From the NCBI GenBank assembly GCA_944320855.1, contig CALUJF010000010.1, positions 1 to 64,000 on the forward strand: a stretch of DNA of 64,000 bases, read 5' to 3'. This stretch comes from an uncultured Phocaeicola sp. GTDB lineage: Bacteria > Bacteroidota > Bacteroidia > Bacteroidales > Bacteroidaceae. Under the pieces are notes generated by a model that ran no database searches, was not told the DNA's origin, and saw only the letters and a list, made by a program, of their open reading frames with translations. Below, piece by piece: positions 23,967 to 34,900 of this stretch (positions are counted from its first letter, which is position 1; each line of letters starts with the position of its first letter). The position numbers and the translations under genes are program-made.

Positions 23967-25277
23967 TTAGTTTAAAGTCAATTCTATAATGCAGTCTGTA
24001 GACGGTTTAAGTTCCGAAGTATGCAGTACCACACCGCCTTTTATTCTCTCCATATTCACTTTGTCTTGTGAATCAAAAAGTATGGCCTTCTTTACTTTCT
24101 GTTTCAGTGGTAGAGTGACGAACTGTGGCATTTTATCAGCTATAATGTGTACATACAGTTTGTCACCTTTTCGTGTTGTTGTACCCCATTCTGCAGTCAT
24201 AATATCGCCGGCAGTTGTACCATATATTGTTTCTCCATATTTCCTAAGCCATTCGCCCATTGCTTTTAGTCTGTCGAGTGCCAGTTCCGGTATTTCTCCG
24301 TTCGGTTGCGGTCCGATGTTTATAAGCAAGTTTGCACCTTTACCTGCAGTTCTCACTAATAGTCGGATAAGCTCTTTTGAGGATTTATAGTTCTGGTCTT
24401 TTACTTTATATCCCCACATCCCGTTCATGGTCTGGCATGTTTCCAATGGCAGGTTGCCTATTTCGGTTCCGGCCGAGTAGCCTGCCTTGTTTTCCCCCGG
24501 CAGGTCTCTTTCGAACATCTGGAAATCTTCTCCCTGTTTGGGAGCCTTGTGGTGGTTGTTACCGATAAGGCAAGCCGGTTGGAGTTTGTGAATCAGTGCA
24601 TATTGCTCTTCCAAACGCCAGTCGAAGTTTTTAGGTTGGTCCCACATCCCGTCGAACCATATCGCGCCAATAGGGCCATAGTTTGTAAGCAGCTCTGTCA
24701 GTTGGTTGTTCATGAAAGAATAGTAAGTGTCCCATTTTCCGTGCGACTTTCTGCCTGTCTTATGCCCTGTTTTACCAAGAGGGTAATAATCCTCCCTTGT
24801 CCAGTCGAGGTGTGAATAGTAGAGGTGCAGTTTTATGTCCTGTCGCGCACATTCGTCTGCAAGTTCTTTTACTATGTCCCTTTTGAAAGGAGTGGCATCG
24901 ATAATGTCATAATCAGAATATTCAGTGTCGAACATCGAGAATCCATCATGATGTCTGGTCGTGAAGCAGATATATTTTGCCCCTGCATCCTTGAATGCCG
25001 AAATCCATTTTTCAGCATCGAACTTTGAGGGGTAGAATCCTGAAGCTGCCTTTGCGTATTCATGGCAGTCCAATCCTCCTGTCTGCAAGTACCATTCGCC
25101 TTGTCCGAACATGCTGTAGATTCCCCAATGGAGGAATATACCGAACTTGCTGTCGCTGAACTCTTGTCTTGCTTTCAGGTTTTCCTGAGTGGGAACATAG
25201 CTCTCAGGTTGTGAAGCATGTATGTTTGTGGCTGATAGTAATATGCAACTTACAATGGTATAGAAGAGTCTTTTCAT
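23967..25277 (-). CDS. GH29 alpha-L-fucosidase (1), single-domain form
   Basis: A 436-residue secreted fucosidase (signal peptide about 1-22: LFYTIVSCILLSATNIHA). The start at 25277 (MKRLF) gives the signal peptide a proper N-terminus; the longer frame adds eight unlikely residues. GH29 motifs: KFGIFLHWGIYSMFGQGEWY, CFTTRHHDGFSMFD, and nucleophile Asp209 in AIWFDGMWDQ. GH29 retaining enzymes remove terminal alpha-linked fucose; subfamily (broad A versus alpha-1,3/4 B) cannot be told safely. The gene is in the leftward arm, with a hairpin between it and the upstream lipoprotein gene. Confidence 0.93.
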   Translation of the reverse strand: MKRLFYTIVSCILLSATNIHASQPESYVPTQENLKARQEFSDSKFGIFLHWGIYSMFGQGEWYLQTGGLDCHEYAKAASGFYPSKFDAEKWISAFKDAGAKYICFTTRHHDGFSMFDTEYSDYDIIDATPFKRDIVKELADECARQDIKLHLYYSHLDWTREDYYPLGKTGHKTGRKSHGKWDTYYSFMNNQLTELLTNYGPIGAIWFDGMWDQPKNFDWRLEEQYALIHKLQPACLIGNNHHKAPKQGEDFQMFERDLPGENKAGYSAGTEIGNLPLETCQTMNGMWGYKVKDQNYKSSKELIRLLVRTAGKGANLLINIGPQPNGEIPELALDRLKAMGEWLRKYGETIYGTTAGDIMTAEWGTTTRKGDKLYVHIIADKMPQFVTLPLKQKVKKAILFDSQDKVNMERIKGGVVLHTSELKPSTDCIIELTLN

Positions 25278-25301
25278 GCCTGTGTAAATTATTAAGGTCA
25301 A

Positions 25302-25354
25302 AACATACAGGTAGTGTAAGTCCTTAATTTAAGAGCTTACAAGACCTGTATGTT
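25302..25354. terminator. Hairpin between lipoprotein 2 and the GH29 gene
   Basis: AACATACAGGT and ACCTGTATGTT are perfect 11-bp arms, with a second inner pairing GTGTAAG / CTTACAA. No long T-run follows on the minus strand, so partial termination or transcript stabilisation is more likely than full termination. Confidence 0.55.
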
Positions 25355-25371
25355 GTGTTATGGTTTATGAA

Positions 25372-27414
25372 TTATTTTTTTGTTATTACTAATGGTTCTG
25401 CATCTGTTGTACCGGCAACGAATTGGTAGTCTGCCCAGTCAAGTCCAGTATTTAAATCGTTAGCCATGCCTTTAAGTTCTGCTGCTGATTTTTTAGTTAT
25501 AGTAATTCCTGTGGCTCCATCAGGTATAGTTTGTGTACCATTAACGTAATAACAGTTTGTTGCTTTAACTTTTTCTTTGCTGATTTTATCCTTATTTATA
25601 AATGCTGAATTTTCAAAATTATTGTTTATGGATACGCTTGTATAACAATTTGTTATATTTCTATCTCCATTGCCAGTACAATTACCAATAAAACCAGCAT
25701 TTGTACTTGCCTGCAAATTTGAAGTTACCGTTCCGGAAGAATAGCAACCTTTGATTGTAACTGTACCACTTCCAACCCATGTCGTTCCGATAAATCCGGC
25801 AATAGTAATAGCTTTGCCTTGACCTGTTGTTTGTGCGTCAGAGACTTGAACATTACTACTGCAGCATCCTTCTATAGTCCCGTTACCGTAGCCCAAGAAT
25901 CCGCCTATGTTACTTCCACCACCTGTTAAATCGCACTCATGTGATACAGTCACGTTATTTGCAGATGAGAATTTTACAGAGCCTAAGCTTTTTCCTGCAA
26001 AACCACCGATATTTGTTTTGCTTGTAGTTCCTGAAGCAATAGTTATAGAACTATTGTTCACTTTACATTCATTAATCGAACCAATACCTTTGTTTAATCC
26101 TACTAACAATCCTAAAGCTCCTTGGTGGTATTGCATCACTCCTTGTGAATTAGCACCTTTTTCTTTTTGATCTACTTCGGCGGTTATTAACGATTTGTTT
26201 ATTACAGAACAGTTAGATATATTACCGGTGTTTGTTCCTACCAATATACCTACACCATTTTCATCATCTATTGTTCCATCTTGTGTAATCACTACATTGC
26301 TTGCGGTCAAATTTTTAATAATACCATTGTTTATAGCAAATAAACCACCATTACCATCTGTCAATTCTAATTTTAATTTAGAAATAGTCATTCCATTACC
26401 ATCAAATGTACCATCAAATTTAGCAATTGGAGTAAATTCTATATCTGTAAAGTCCAAGTCTCTTGATAACTGATAGAACTTACCTGTAGTTTCAGTCATA
26501 CCCTTGAACTTATCTACATTATCAATGATATAAGGACTTGCTTCTGTTCCTTCTCCTGATAAATCATTATCAACGTTTTCCGATTTTATTTCTACATCAT
26601 AACTGCTTGATGAAGAAATCTCTTTTGTTGTCTTGTAAGTATAGTCACCAGACGCTTTTGCAGCTTTAAGAGAAATATTCATTGTTGCAGGAGTTTCCGA
26701 TACTGTAGGAATAAAACTGATTGTGTATTCATTGTTTTCTCCAGCAGTTAGAGCCGCAGTCATGCTTTTCTGCATAGTATATGTGCCAACACCATCAGCG
26801 GTAAATTCTTTCGAACTGGTGAATCCCATTGTGGAACTTTCATCGAAACTCAATGTGGCTTCTGTCAGACCTGAAACGTCTGTTGTCTGTATTTTAAGTT
26901 CAGCACTTGCATTTTCTACACTGAAAGTTGCATTAATGCTTTCTTCTCCTGTATAGTCAGCTGTTGCGCTCATCAATGTGCCGTTTTGTGAAGCGAGGTC
27001 TAAAGTGACCTTCGAAGCTGCTACTTTCATGTCTGCCGCATTGCCATAAAATACTAAAAGTTTCTTTCCTGAAAGGTTTGCCGGTATTTCTCCCTCGAAT
27101 GAAGCTGATGTCGCACCTTCACCTATTTTGCTTACAGTGAATTTGGTAAAGCCAGAACTCTGATTGTCAATAGTTACTTCGTTTTCTGCAGCTGAAGGAC
27201 TTCCTACATAAATAACATCTTCTACTACCCATTTCTTTCCTGTAGCGGTTGCATTGATGATAAGATTTTTTGTTTCTGCTGTAGTTGCACTTCCGTCCCC
27301 CTGTTCTGTTCCGTCAGGTTTAACGGTAAAGTCTTTTATCTCGTCAGAGCATGATGAAAAAATTGTTAGGCCGACAAAGGCAGCATAAACTGTGCTTTTA
27401 AAAAAAGTATTCAT
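25372..27414 (-). CDS. Surface lipoprotein, fimbrillin-like plus GLUG-like repeats (2)
   Basis: A 680-residue paralogue of the lipoprotein at 21686-23755. The lipobox is FSSC (Cys about 22), followed by SDEIKDF. The N-terminal half is fimbrillin-like but lacks the arginine-containing TRTSY stretch. The segment GEGTEASPYIIDNVDKFKG is identical in both proteins, and the following LSRDLDFTDIEFTPIAKFDG-type strand differs by few residues. The C-terminal half has repeats such as GGFAGKSLGSV and GGFLGYGNGTI. It is the first gene of the leftward arm, nearest the regulator, with a promoter-like sequence 240 bp upstream. It probably reaches the cell surface; the ligand is unknown. Confidence 0.8.
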   Translation of the reverse strand: MNTFFKSTVYAAFVGLTIFSSCSDEIKDFTVKPDGTEQGDGSATTAETKNLIINATATGKKWVVEDVIYVGSPSAAENEVTIDNQSSGFTKFTVSKIGEGATSASFEGEIPANLSGKKLLVFYGNAADMKVAASKVTLDLASQNGTLMSATADYTGEESINATFSVENASAELKIQTTDVSGLTEATLSFDESSTMGFTSSKEFTADGVGTYTMQKSMTAALTAGENNEYTISFIPTVSETPATMNISLKAAKASGDYTYKTTKEISSSSSYDVEIKSENVDNDLSGEGTEASPYIIDNVDKFKGMTETTGKFYQLSRDLDFTDIEFTPIAKFDGTFDGNGMTISKLKLELTDGNGGLFAINNGIIKNLTASNVVITQDGTIDDENGVGILVGTNTGNISNCSVINKSLITAEVDQKEKGANSQGVMQYHQGALGLLVGLNKGIGSINECKVNNSSITIASGTTSKTNIGGFAGKSLGSVKFSSANNVTVSHECDLTGGGSNIGGFLGYGNGTIEGCCSSNVQVSDAQTTGQGKAITIAGFIGTTWVGSGTVTIKGCYSSGTVTSNLQASTNAGFIGNCTGNGDRNITNCYTSVSINNNFENSAFINKDKISKEKVKATNCYYVNGTQTIPDGATGITITKKSAAELKGMANDLNTGLDWADYQFVAGTTDAEPLVITKK

Positions 27415-27653
27415 GATTTCTTGTTTTATGGAATTAAAAAAATGTATTCGGAATTATAGTAACATACCATGTACCATGTATATGTACCTGGCGGTAAAAA
27501 TAGGAAGGATATATTAATCCCTGATTACTTTTCTCAAAAAACAGTTGGATTTAAAATACTTTATAGACGGGCATAAAGAACGGCCCTATAGATTATAAGG
27601 TCTTATTGAGGCGGTTACATCCTTATTGGGGGGATTGATGTAACTTTCGTCCG

Positions 27654-27661
27654 CAAATATA
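27654..27661 (-). promoter_or_regulatory. -7 element of the leftward PUL arm
   Basis: On the minus strand this reads TATATTTG followed by C, an exact TAnnTTTG match. It would give a leader of about 230 nt before the lipoprotein gene at 27414. That leader shows a short ACCATGTACCATGTA repeat near 27465-27480 but no recognisable riboswitch. Confidence 0.5.
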
Positions 27662-27756
27662 ACAATATTTGTTATTAAAACGAACAGATGAATAGTTTTC
27701 TCTCTTTCTTTTAATGTTTTTTATTATTTTGGAACTCCAATATATGTTTATTCTGT

Positions 27757-27822
27757 GTTCACCGGGCGTTCAGTGAACGTTCTGTGAACACGGAATGAAC
27801 ATGAAATGAACTGTCTGCGAAC
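27757..27822. repeat. 11-bp-period GTTCA/TGAAC array (B2)
   Basis: Six consecutive 11-bp units run from 27757: GTTCACCGGGC, GTTCAGTGAAC, GTTCTGTGAAC, ACGGAATGAAC, ATGAAATGAAC and TGTCTGCGAAC. The first units start with GTTCA and the later ones end in GAAC, making a partial palindrome. It lies 18 bp from the end of the regulator gene. The rest of the 27415-27839 gap shows the -7 element above and nothing else identifiable. Confidence 0.85.
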
Positions 27823-27839
27823 GGCGGTTTGTCGCGGTT

Positions 27840-30800
27840 CTATTCCTTGTCTTCGTTGTTTTGGTTTTTGAACTGTGTAGGTGTAAGTCCGGTATATTGC
27901 TTGAATGCCGTACTGAAATATCTCGGAGTATTGAAACCTACCATTGCTGCTATTTCATTTACGCTGTATTGTCCAGAAGACATTAGTGTGATAGCTTTCT
28001 CCATTCTTAGTTTGTTTATGTATTCATTTCCACCCATATCTGTAAGGACTTTCAGTTTTGTATATAGTGATGTCCTGCTCATGGCCATTTCGCTACATAT
28101 CAGGTTGATGTCAAGAGCCGGATTGTCAATGTTGTCGAATATTACTTTATTAAGTTTCTTCAGGAAGTTTTCGTCAGCCAAACTGAATGTTTCGTTGGTC
28201 GGTTCCGGCAGTATCCCGAAGCTCTGATAATGCTCCTTGGCTTTCTTCCTATTGTAAATTATACTGTTTATAACCGACTTAAGCTCTTCTGTACGGAATG
28301 GTTTTGACATGTATGCGTCTGCGCCTACCTTATATCCATAGCTTTTGCTTTGCTCGTCTTCCATAGCAGTAAGCAGGATTACCGGTATATGGCTGATACT
28401 AATGTCTTGTTTTACAGCCTTACATAGCTCAAATCCGTTCATATCCGGCATCATGACATCACTTATTATAATATCAGGATTAATGGACTGGATTTTATCA
28501 AGAATTTCTTTACCGCTGTTGGCTGTAAATATTTCCTTGTAATAATGTTTCATTTCTTCAGCCATAAATTCTGTAAGTTGCCTGTTGTCGTCAATAAACA
28601 GAATTTTTTTGTCTTCAATTTCTTCGTTGCCGTTATCGAATACTATGTTGTCTGTATTGTCATTGCCTAATATTTCGTTTATGTATTCTTTAGGTTTACA
28701 TGCGAGTGTTTCTTCATTACCCCTAAGTATTGGTATTTCAAAAAAGAATGATGCACCTTTATCACTGTTCTGATAAGCTCCGATTTTTCCTCCATGTTGT
28801 TCAACTATTGCCTTGACATAGGATAAACCGATTCCGCTACCACCGGTTTCGTTTTTGCCTTGGTAGAATCTTTCAAATAGTCTGTTTATATCTTCGTCTT
28901 TAATCCCTGCTCCTTGGTCGGAAACATTTACTTTGACTGTATTTTCTTCTTTATTTAATTGGGAAGTTACAGTGATTGAGGTATTTTCCGGACTATGCTT
29001 CAAAGCATTTGATAACAGATTGGTTAATACAATCGTGCATTTGTTCTTATCAAAAGACAGCTTTCCGATTTCGTTATCTGTGTTTACAGTCAGAGTTATA
29101 TTTTTTATAGAACATTCATCATTGAAATCAGTGCATACATCCTGCAACCACGAATTAAAGTCCTGCTCTTTCAGAATAAGTGTATTATAGCCTGTTTCCA
29201 TTCTCCTCATGTCAAGAACCATATTTATTATTTCTTTCATCCTGTTTGTCTGTTTGTATATTTTCAGGAGTGATTCGTATATCGGAGAATCCTTTTCAAG
29301 ACCTTTTAAAATTCTGTTTAATGGTGCATGTATAAGAGTCAACGGTGTTCTCAGCTCGTGACTTATGTTGATAAGAAATCTTACTTTGTCTTCATATATC
29401 TTTTGTTCGTGTTCTTTCATTATCCATTTCATCTTGTTCTCTTTCTTACGGATGAAATACATGAAAGAGCCTACTATAACTGCCAAAGAAAATATTATAC
29501 ATAATGACAGGAACCACCAAGTTTTGTACCATGGTGGTAATACAATTAAAGTCAGAAGCGGATAGTCTTTGATATAATTCCCGTCTTTAAAATCGCAAGT
29601 AAGTTTGATGTGATATGTTCCCGGATTAAGTACCGGAACATACATTTCAGGGTTAAAGCTTTCTCTTATTATTCCGTTTATATTATATGTATATAATTTA
29701 TTGCTTAATATGTCCCCGTCGCTAACGGTTACTCTAAGGCGTATATTCTTACTGTTCCATGGAATACTGATTTTACCGTTTTTTATATTATATTTTTTAT
29801 TTTCTCCATTGATAATGAAGTCTGTGATATATATATTGTGATTGGATTCATGTATTTCCGGATTATTTATAACATCAGTGTTCAAATATAGAAGTCCGTT
29901 TGTTCCTCCTATAAACATTCTGTTTTCTGAAATATGAGCATATGCCATCCTTGAATATTCGTTTGGCAGTACACCGTCTGACTCGTCAAACATTATAATT
30001 TTATCTCTTATAGGTTGATATACGAATAGTTTCTTTTCTGCACCTACCCACACATTTCCCAAAGTGTCACATATTACAGTATTGACTTTTGTGAACAATG
30101 GTGTGTTTTTGTGCGACATTTCTTTTTGTCCTTCTATCCATGAATGAAGTCCGTTATTCGTTCCAATCCAGAATGTTCCGTTTTTGTCTCTGTCAACGGA
30201 TTGGAATTTTATTTTGAACGGGACAGATAAGATTCTGTATAATTTGTCATCATCTTTTTTAAGTTTGTATATCGAGTGTTGGTCATTAATGTATAGGTTT
30301 CTGTCATCTTCCGAGAAACAGTAAAGGCTTTCATTGTCGCGTATACCTCCCTCATACTGTATAGTGTCGATTTTGTGTGTATCAAGATTATATCTGTATA
30401 AGTCATTGCTTAACAGAAGTATGCAGTTCTTGTATTTACGAAGCAATACAGACTTCCCGCTATTGAACAGCGAATTGTTAAGTCCCTCATCTTCTATTAT
30501 TAATGGAGTTTTTTTACCGCCTGATTTGTCTAAATAATAGATACCTTTTGAGAATACCGATACCAGAATTTTATTGTCTGATATGTGGCATATAGATGAA
30601 ACCTGATCTCCCCAGGTCGTTTCGTAGTGTCTGAAGGTTTCACTGGAAAGGTTGAATGAATTGACACCTCCGCCGTCTGTTCCTATCCATAAAAGTCTTT
30701 CCTTATTATTATATGATAAAGTCAATACGGATTTATGGCTAAGTGCCTTGTCGTGACCTAATACTGTTTCACCATAATGTACCATTTTTACTTTCTTTAT

Positions 30801-31784
30801 GTATATAAGTCCTCCTCTGGTACTTCCTGCCCATACATTGTCGTATCCATTGCCGGATAAACAAGTTATAGTATTTACCGGTAGCGAATGAATATCACCG
30901 GAAATGTGTTGCATTAATTTTATTTCTCCGGTTTCTGGGTTAAGTATGTTTATGCCTCCGCCATCAGTGCCTAACCATATATGACTGTTGATTTCTTTTA
31001 TGTCAAGAATGATGTTATTGCTTAATTCTGAATTATTTACAGTGTAGTGATGAAGTAATTTCCCATTTGTGTCAAAGCATTTCAGACCTTGATTGAAATC
31101 TGATAACCAAAGTCTTTCTTTTGAATCTTTAATAAAAGCCATCGGATGTGTGGAAAAGCTGTCAAACTCTGATTTTATCTGTACTCCTGTCTTTAAATCA
31201 ATCATAAGCAGTCCGTACCATTTGCTGGCACACAGAATCTTGTCATTGTCAAGATTGATAATGGAATTAAACATCAGATTGTTCTCTGTCCCTAATTTAC
31301 ATACCTCTTTAAAGGTTTTTGTGTCGTATGTGTATTTGTAAATCCGATTGTTTCCACCAAACAATATGCCGTCTTCTATCAAACAAGCCGAATAGGCTTT
31401 TATAGCTTTATTGTCTATTTGTGGAACAGTGAAATTATCGTATTCTGCCGAGTATCTGGCAATACCTTCTGATGTAAGAACCCACATCGTATTTTCTTTG
31501 TCTTCGATTATCTTTGTGATGTTTTCTCCTGGTATTGAGCTTTGGTTATTTTTGACATGCGAGTATCTTTTTCTTATCTTGCCGTCGAATCTTATCAGGC
31601 CTTCCGGAGTGGCAATCCACAGTATGCCGTTTTCGCTGTTTATGTGAATCTGGTTGATGAATGAAGTCATGTCATCAAACAATTGTATTTGTTTGAAGTA
31701 GTAGTGTTCCTCATTGTTTTCAGCTAAAACTATATTATGAGTTAATAGAGTGAATGCTATTATAAGGAATTTCAGAAGTCTCAT
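27840..31784 (-). CDS. Hybrid two-component system regulator (sensor kinase-receiver-AraC)
   Basis: A protein of about 1314 residues controlling the PUL. From N to C: Sec signal (1-22), two-component beta-propeller repeats (about 30-670; many IWLGTDGGGINI-like blades), a Y_Y_Y domain (about 680-740), one membrane segment (about 755-777), HisKA with SHELRTPLTLIHAPL (about 808), HATPase with NLLSNALKHSPE and GSGIGLSYVKAI, a receiver with FIDDNRQL and IISDVMMPDMNG (about 1060-1180), and an AraC-type helix-turn-helix. The periplasmic part senses a glycan fragment and the HTH activates PUL genes. Start 31784 (MRLLKF) or 31802 is preferred because a -7 element overlaps the longest possible start at 31829. 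Confidence 0.93.
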   Translation of the reverse strand: MRLLKFLIIAFTLLTHNIVLAENNEEHYYFKQIQLFDDMTSFINQIHINSENGILWIATPEGLIRFDGKIRKRYSHVKNNQSSIPGENITKIIEDKENTMWVLTSEGIARYSAEYDNFTVPQIDNKAIKAYSACLIEDGILFGGNNRIYKYTYDTKTFKEVCKLGTENNLMFNSIINLDNDKILCASKWYGLLMIDLKTGVQIKSEFDSFSTHPMAFIKDSKERLWLSDFNQGLKCFDTNGKLLHHYTVNNSELSNNIILDIKEINSHIWLGTDGGGINILNPETGEIKLMQHISGDIHSLPVNTITCLSGNGYDNVWAGSTRGGLIYIKKVKMVHYGETVLGHDKALSHKSVLTLSYNNKERLLWIGTDGGGVNSFNLSSETFRHYETTWGDQVSSICHISDNKILVSVFSKGIYYLDKSGGKKTPLIIEDEGLNNSLFNSGKSVLLRKYKNCILLLSNDLYRYNLDTHKIDTIQYEGGIRDNESLYCFSEDDRNLYINDQHSIYKLKKDDDKLYRILSVPFKIKFQSVDRDKNGTFWIGTNNGLHSWIEGQKEMSHKNTPLFTKVNTVICDTLGNVWVGAEKKLFVYQPIRDKIIMFDESDGVLPNEYSRMAYAHISENRMFIGGTNGLLYLNTDVINNPEIHESNHNIYITDFIINGENKKYNIKNGKISIPWNSKNIRLRVTVSDGDILSNKLYTYNINGIIRESFNPEMYVPVLNPGTYHIKLTCDFKDGNYIKDYPLLTLIVLPPWYKTWWFLSLCIIFSLAVIVGSFMYFIRKKENKMKWIMKEHEQKIYEDKVRFLINISHELRTPLTLIHAPLNRILKGLEKDSPIYESLLKIYKQTNRMKEIINMVLDMRRMETGYNTLILKEQDFNSWLQDVCTDFNDECSIKNITLTVNTDNEIGKLSFDKNKCTIVLTNLLSNALKHSPENTSITVTSQLNKEENTVKVNVSDQGAGIKDEDINRLFERFYQGKNETGGSGIGLSYVKAIVEQHGGKIGAYQNSDKGASFFFEIPILRGNEETLACKPKEYINEILGNDNTDNIVFDNGNEEIEDKKILFIDDNRQLTEFMAEEMKHYYKEIFTANSGKEILDKIQSINPDIIISDVMMPDMNGFELCKAVKQDISISHIPVILLTAMEDEQSKSYGYKVGADAYMSKPFRTEELKSVINSIIYNRKKAKEHYQSFGILPEPTNETFSLADENFLKKLNKVIFDNIDNPALDINLICSEMAMSRTSLYTKLKVLTDMGGNEYINKLRMEKAITLMSSGQYSVNEIAAMVGFNTPRYFSTAFKQYTGLTPTQFKNQNNEDKE

Positions 31785-31826
31785 ATTATATTTATGGTAC
31801 ATATTAAAATATTCGATTAACAGAAA

Positions 31827-31834
31827 CAAAGATA
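31827..31834 (-). promoter_or_regulatory. -7 element of the hybrid regulator gene
   Basis: The minus strand reads TATCTTTG, matching TAnnTTTG. Transcription would begin near 31820, downstream of an in-frame ATG at 31829. That rules the ATG out and supports the signal-peptide start at 31784. Confidence 0.55.
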
Positions 31835-31939
31835 ATATTAAATCTCAAAAAATACGCTTTTAAACTCCATAAATCTTCAATTGTTTAATTTTGGACTATA
31901 GTTTGACTGTTTTTGAACCATATACTTATCGCTAAAATC

Positions 31940-31947
31940 TAACTTTG
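31940..31947 (+). promoter_or_regulatory. -7 element of susC
   Basis: TAACTTTG, an exact TAnnTTTG match 40 bp before the SusC start. TTTG words lie about 24 bp further upstream, slightly more than the usual -33 spacing, as expected for an activator-dependent promoter. Confidence 0.55.
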
Positions 31948-31987
31948 TGATGTCAAAAAAAATAGTTTTTAATTTAATATTAATGTT

Positions 31988-34900
31988 ATGCAAAAACACA
32001 AAACGTACAGTTTTCTATGCATGCTATTAATAATGTGCATGCTGCTCCCTGCAAAAGTGTTTGCCCAGTCCGGAACTATTACCGGAACGGTGGTCGATGA
32101 AACCGGTATGACCGTAATTGGTGCTACTGTTATGGTTAAAGGAACTAACGACGGTACCATTACAGACATGGACGGTAATTTCTCTTTACAAGGAAAGGTT
32201 GGAACAACCTTAGTAGTCAGTTATGTGGGTTATGCCACTCTTGAAGTAAAAATCAATAAACTTACAGGCAATAATCTCGTATTGAAAGAAGATAGCGAGG
32301 TTTTGGAAGAAGTTGTTGTGGTAGGTATGGGTACACAGAAACGTAATACTATTACAGCTGCTGTGGCTACAGTTAATCAGGATGCTATCGTAAATCGTCC
32401 TGTAACCGACCTTACAAGTGCACTTCAAGGTAACGTTGCCGGTTTGAACTTTGCATCGGATGCTTCGGCTGACGGTGTAGGTGGTGAAATGGGTGCTGAG
32501 ATTAAATTCAATATCCGTGGTATCGGTTCTATCAACGGTGGCGAGCCATACGTGCTTGTCGACGGTGTGGAACAGAGTATGCAGAACGTTAACCCGGCCG
32601 ACATTGAAAGTATCTCAGTATTGAAAGATGCTTCTGCTGCGGCTGTGTATGGTGCTCGTGCTGCTTATGGTGTTGTATTGGTCACTACTAAAAGTGGTAA
32701 GAGTGGTAAGGCTCGAGTTACTTATCGTGGAACAGTAGGTTTCAGTTCACCAATCAATGTTCCAACAAGTATGAATTCATTAGAGTTTGCAAATTATGTA
32801 AATGAGATGAGAACTAATACAGGACAAACAGCATTGTTCTCAGATCAGACTATCGAGAAAATGCAAGGATTCATGAATAATCCTTATTCGGCTGAATTCC
32901 CTGGTATTGAAGTGAATCAAGCCGGAGATGGTTGGGCTTCGTCTTATTATAACCAGTATGCAAATACAGATTGGTTTGACTATTATTTTAAGGATAATGC
33001 GTTACGTCACTCACATAATTTGAATATTTCAGGAGGTTCGGATAAGGTTACTTATTATATAGGTCTCGGATATACATCGCAGGATGGTTTGATGGATCAT
33101 GTTGAGGATAATATCACAAAATATAGCGTTAATGCCAAATTACAGTTTAAAGCAAACGACTGGTTGAAATTTAATTTTAACAATAATATGTCGCTTAATA
33201 TGATTAAGCGTCCGATGGCCAATCAGACTATTTTTTACGGAATAATTGCTGATAGATATCCTACTCAGGTAACAAAACTTCCTGTTGATAATTATAATAT
33301 GCCTGAGTGGAATGAGATGCTATATATGCAGAATACAAAGTATAATCAGAACAGAATTTCTGATGCATTGTCTATGTCTGCTACTATCACTCCTCTTAAA
33401 GGTTGGGATATCATTGGTGAGATGAAGGTGCGTCTTGATGTGGAGAATAATGATTTCGTCATGGGATTCCCTAAAACTGCTATGCACGACGGCAGTGTAA
33501 AGACAATTACCGGAGGTAGGCAGGGTTACCAGTATCCTGGAATGAGCTGGAGAAATTCACAGTTCGGTTCATATACAAAAGGTAACATGTTCAATTATTA
33601 TCTGTCGCCAAGTGTTTCGTCTTCTTATACAAACCAGTGGGGTGACCATTTCTTTAAAGCTATGGCCGGTTACCAGATGGAATTACAGGAGAATTCAAAT
33701 GGATTTACTTACAAGGACGGAATGTTGAGTGAGGATATTTTCTCGTTTAACAATGCCAACGGTGTTCTTTATTCAGGAGATACCCGTAACCATTGGGCTA
33801 CGATGGGATTCTTCACACGTCTGAACTGGAACTACCAGAATGTTTATTTCCTTGAGTTCAGCGGACGTTATGACGGTTCTTCAAGATTTGCTCCCGGACA
33901 TAGATGGGGACTTTTCCCTTCTTTCTCAGCAGGTTATGATATAGCAAGGACAGAATATTTCCAGAAACTTAATACTCCTATCTCGCAGTTGAAAGTTCGT
34001 GTGTCATACGGTCGCCTCGGTAATCAGAACGGCGCCGGCTTCTATGATTATCTTGGAACAATGATATTGAACTCTGCACATCAGAACGCATGGCTTCTTC
34101 CTGGTGATTCGAGTGGTTCAATATCCAAAGGCACAGTTGCCCTGACTCCGAAGATGGTAAGTCCATATATTACATGGGAAAAGGTTGACAACGCCAACCT
34201 TGGTCTTGACTTGACTTTGTTGAATGACAGACTTACTATTACAGCGGATATTTATCAGCGTATGACACGTGATATGATTGGCCCTGCTGAAGCTATTCCT
34301 TCAATAGGTGGTATTATCCCGGAAGACCGAGCAAAGGTGAACAATGCTACTCTTCGTAACCGCGGTTGGGAACTCTCTGTAAACTGGCAGGATGAACTGA
34401 AATGCGGTTTCAGCTATGGAATTGGTTTCAATTTATTTGATTATAAGGCTGTAATCACTGAATACAATAATCCTGAAGGTATTATCTACAATAACCACAC
34501 GGGTCTTGACCGTAACAAAGGTTATTATGAAGGAATGGATATAGGTGATATTTGGGGTTACGTTGCCGACGATTTGTTTATGTCTAACCAAGAAATAGAC
34601 AATTACCTAAAGACCACTGACATGTCATTCTTTAAACCTGATTCCCAGTGGCAACCTGGAGATGTTAAGTATGTTGATGTAAACGGTGATGGTAAGGTAG
34701 ATCCGGGAAACGGAACTTTGGCTGACCATGGAGACCTGAGAATTATAGGTAATACTACTCCAAGATACTCATTCGGTATCAACCTTAATGTCGGTTATAA
34801 AGGTTTTGAGGTTTCAACACTTTTACAGGGCGTGGCAAAACGTGACTTCCCGATGGCCGGTAGTACATATTTGTATGGTGGTAGAAACTATTTCAAGGAA

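Noticed and set aside
27415..27653. A riboswitch in the long leader of the leftward PUL arm
   Set aside because: Only a short ACCATGTA direct repeat is visible; there is no conserved stem-loop core of a known class.
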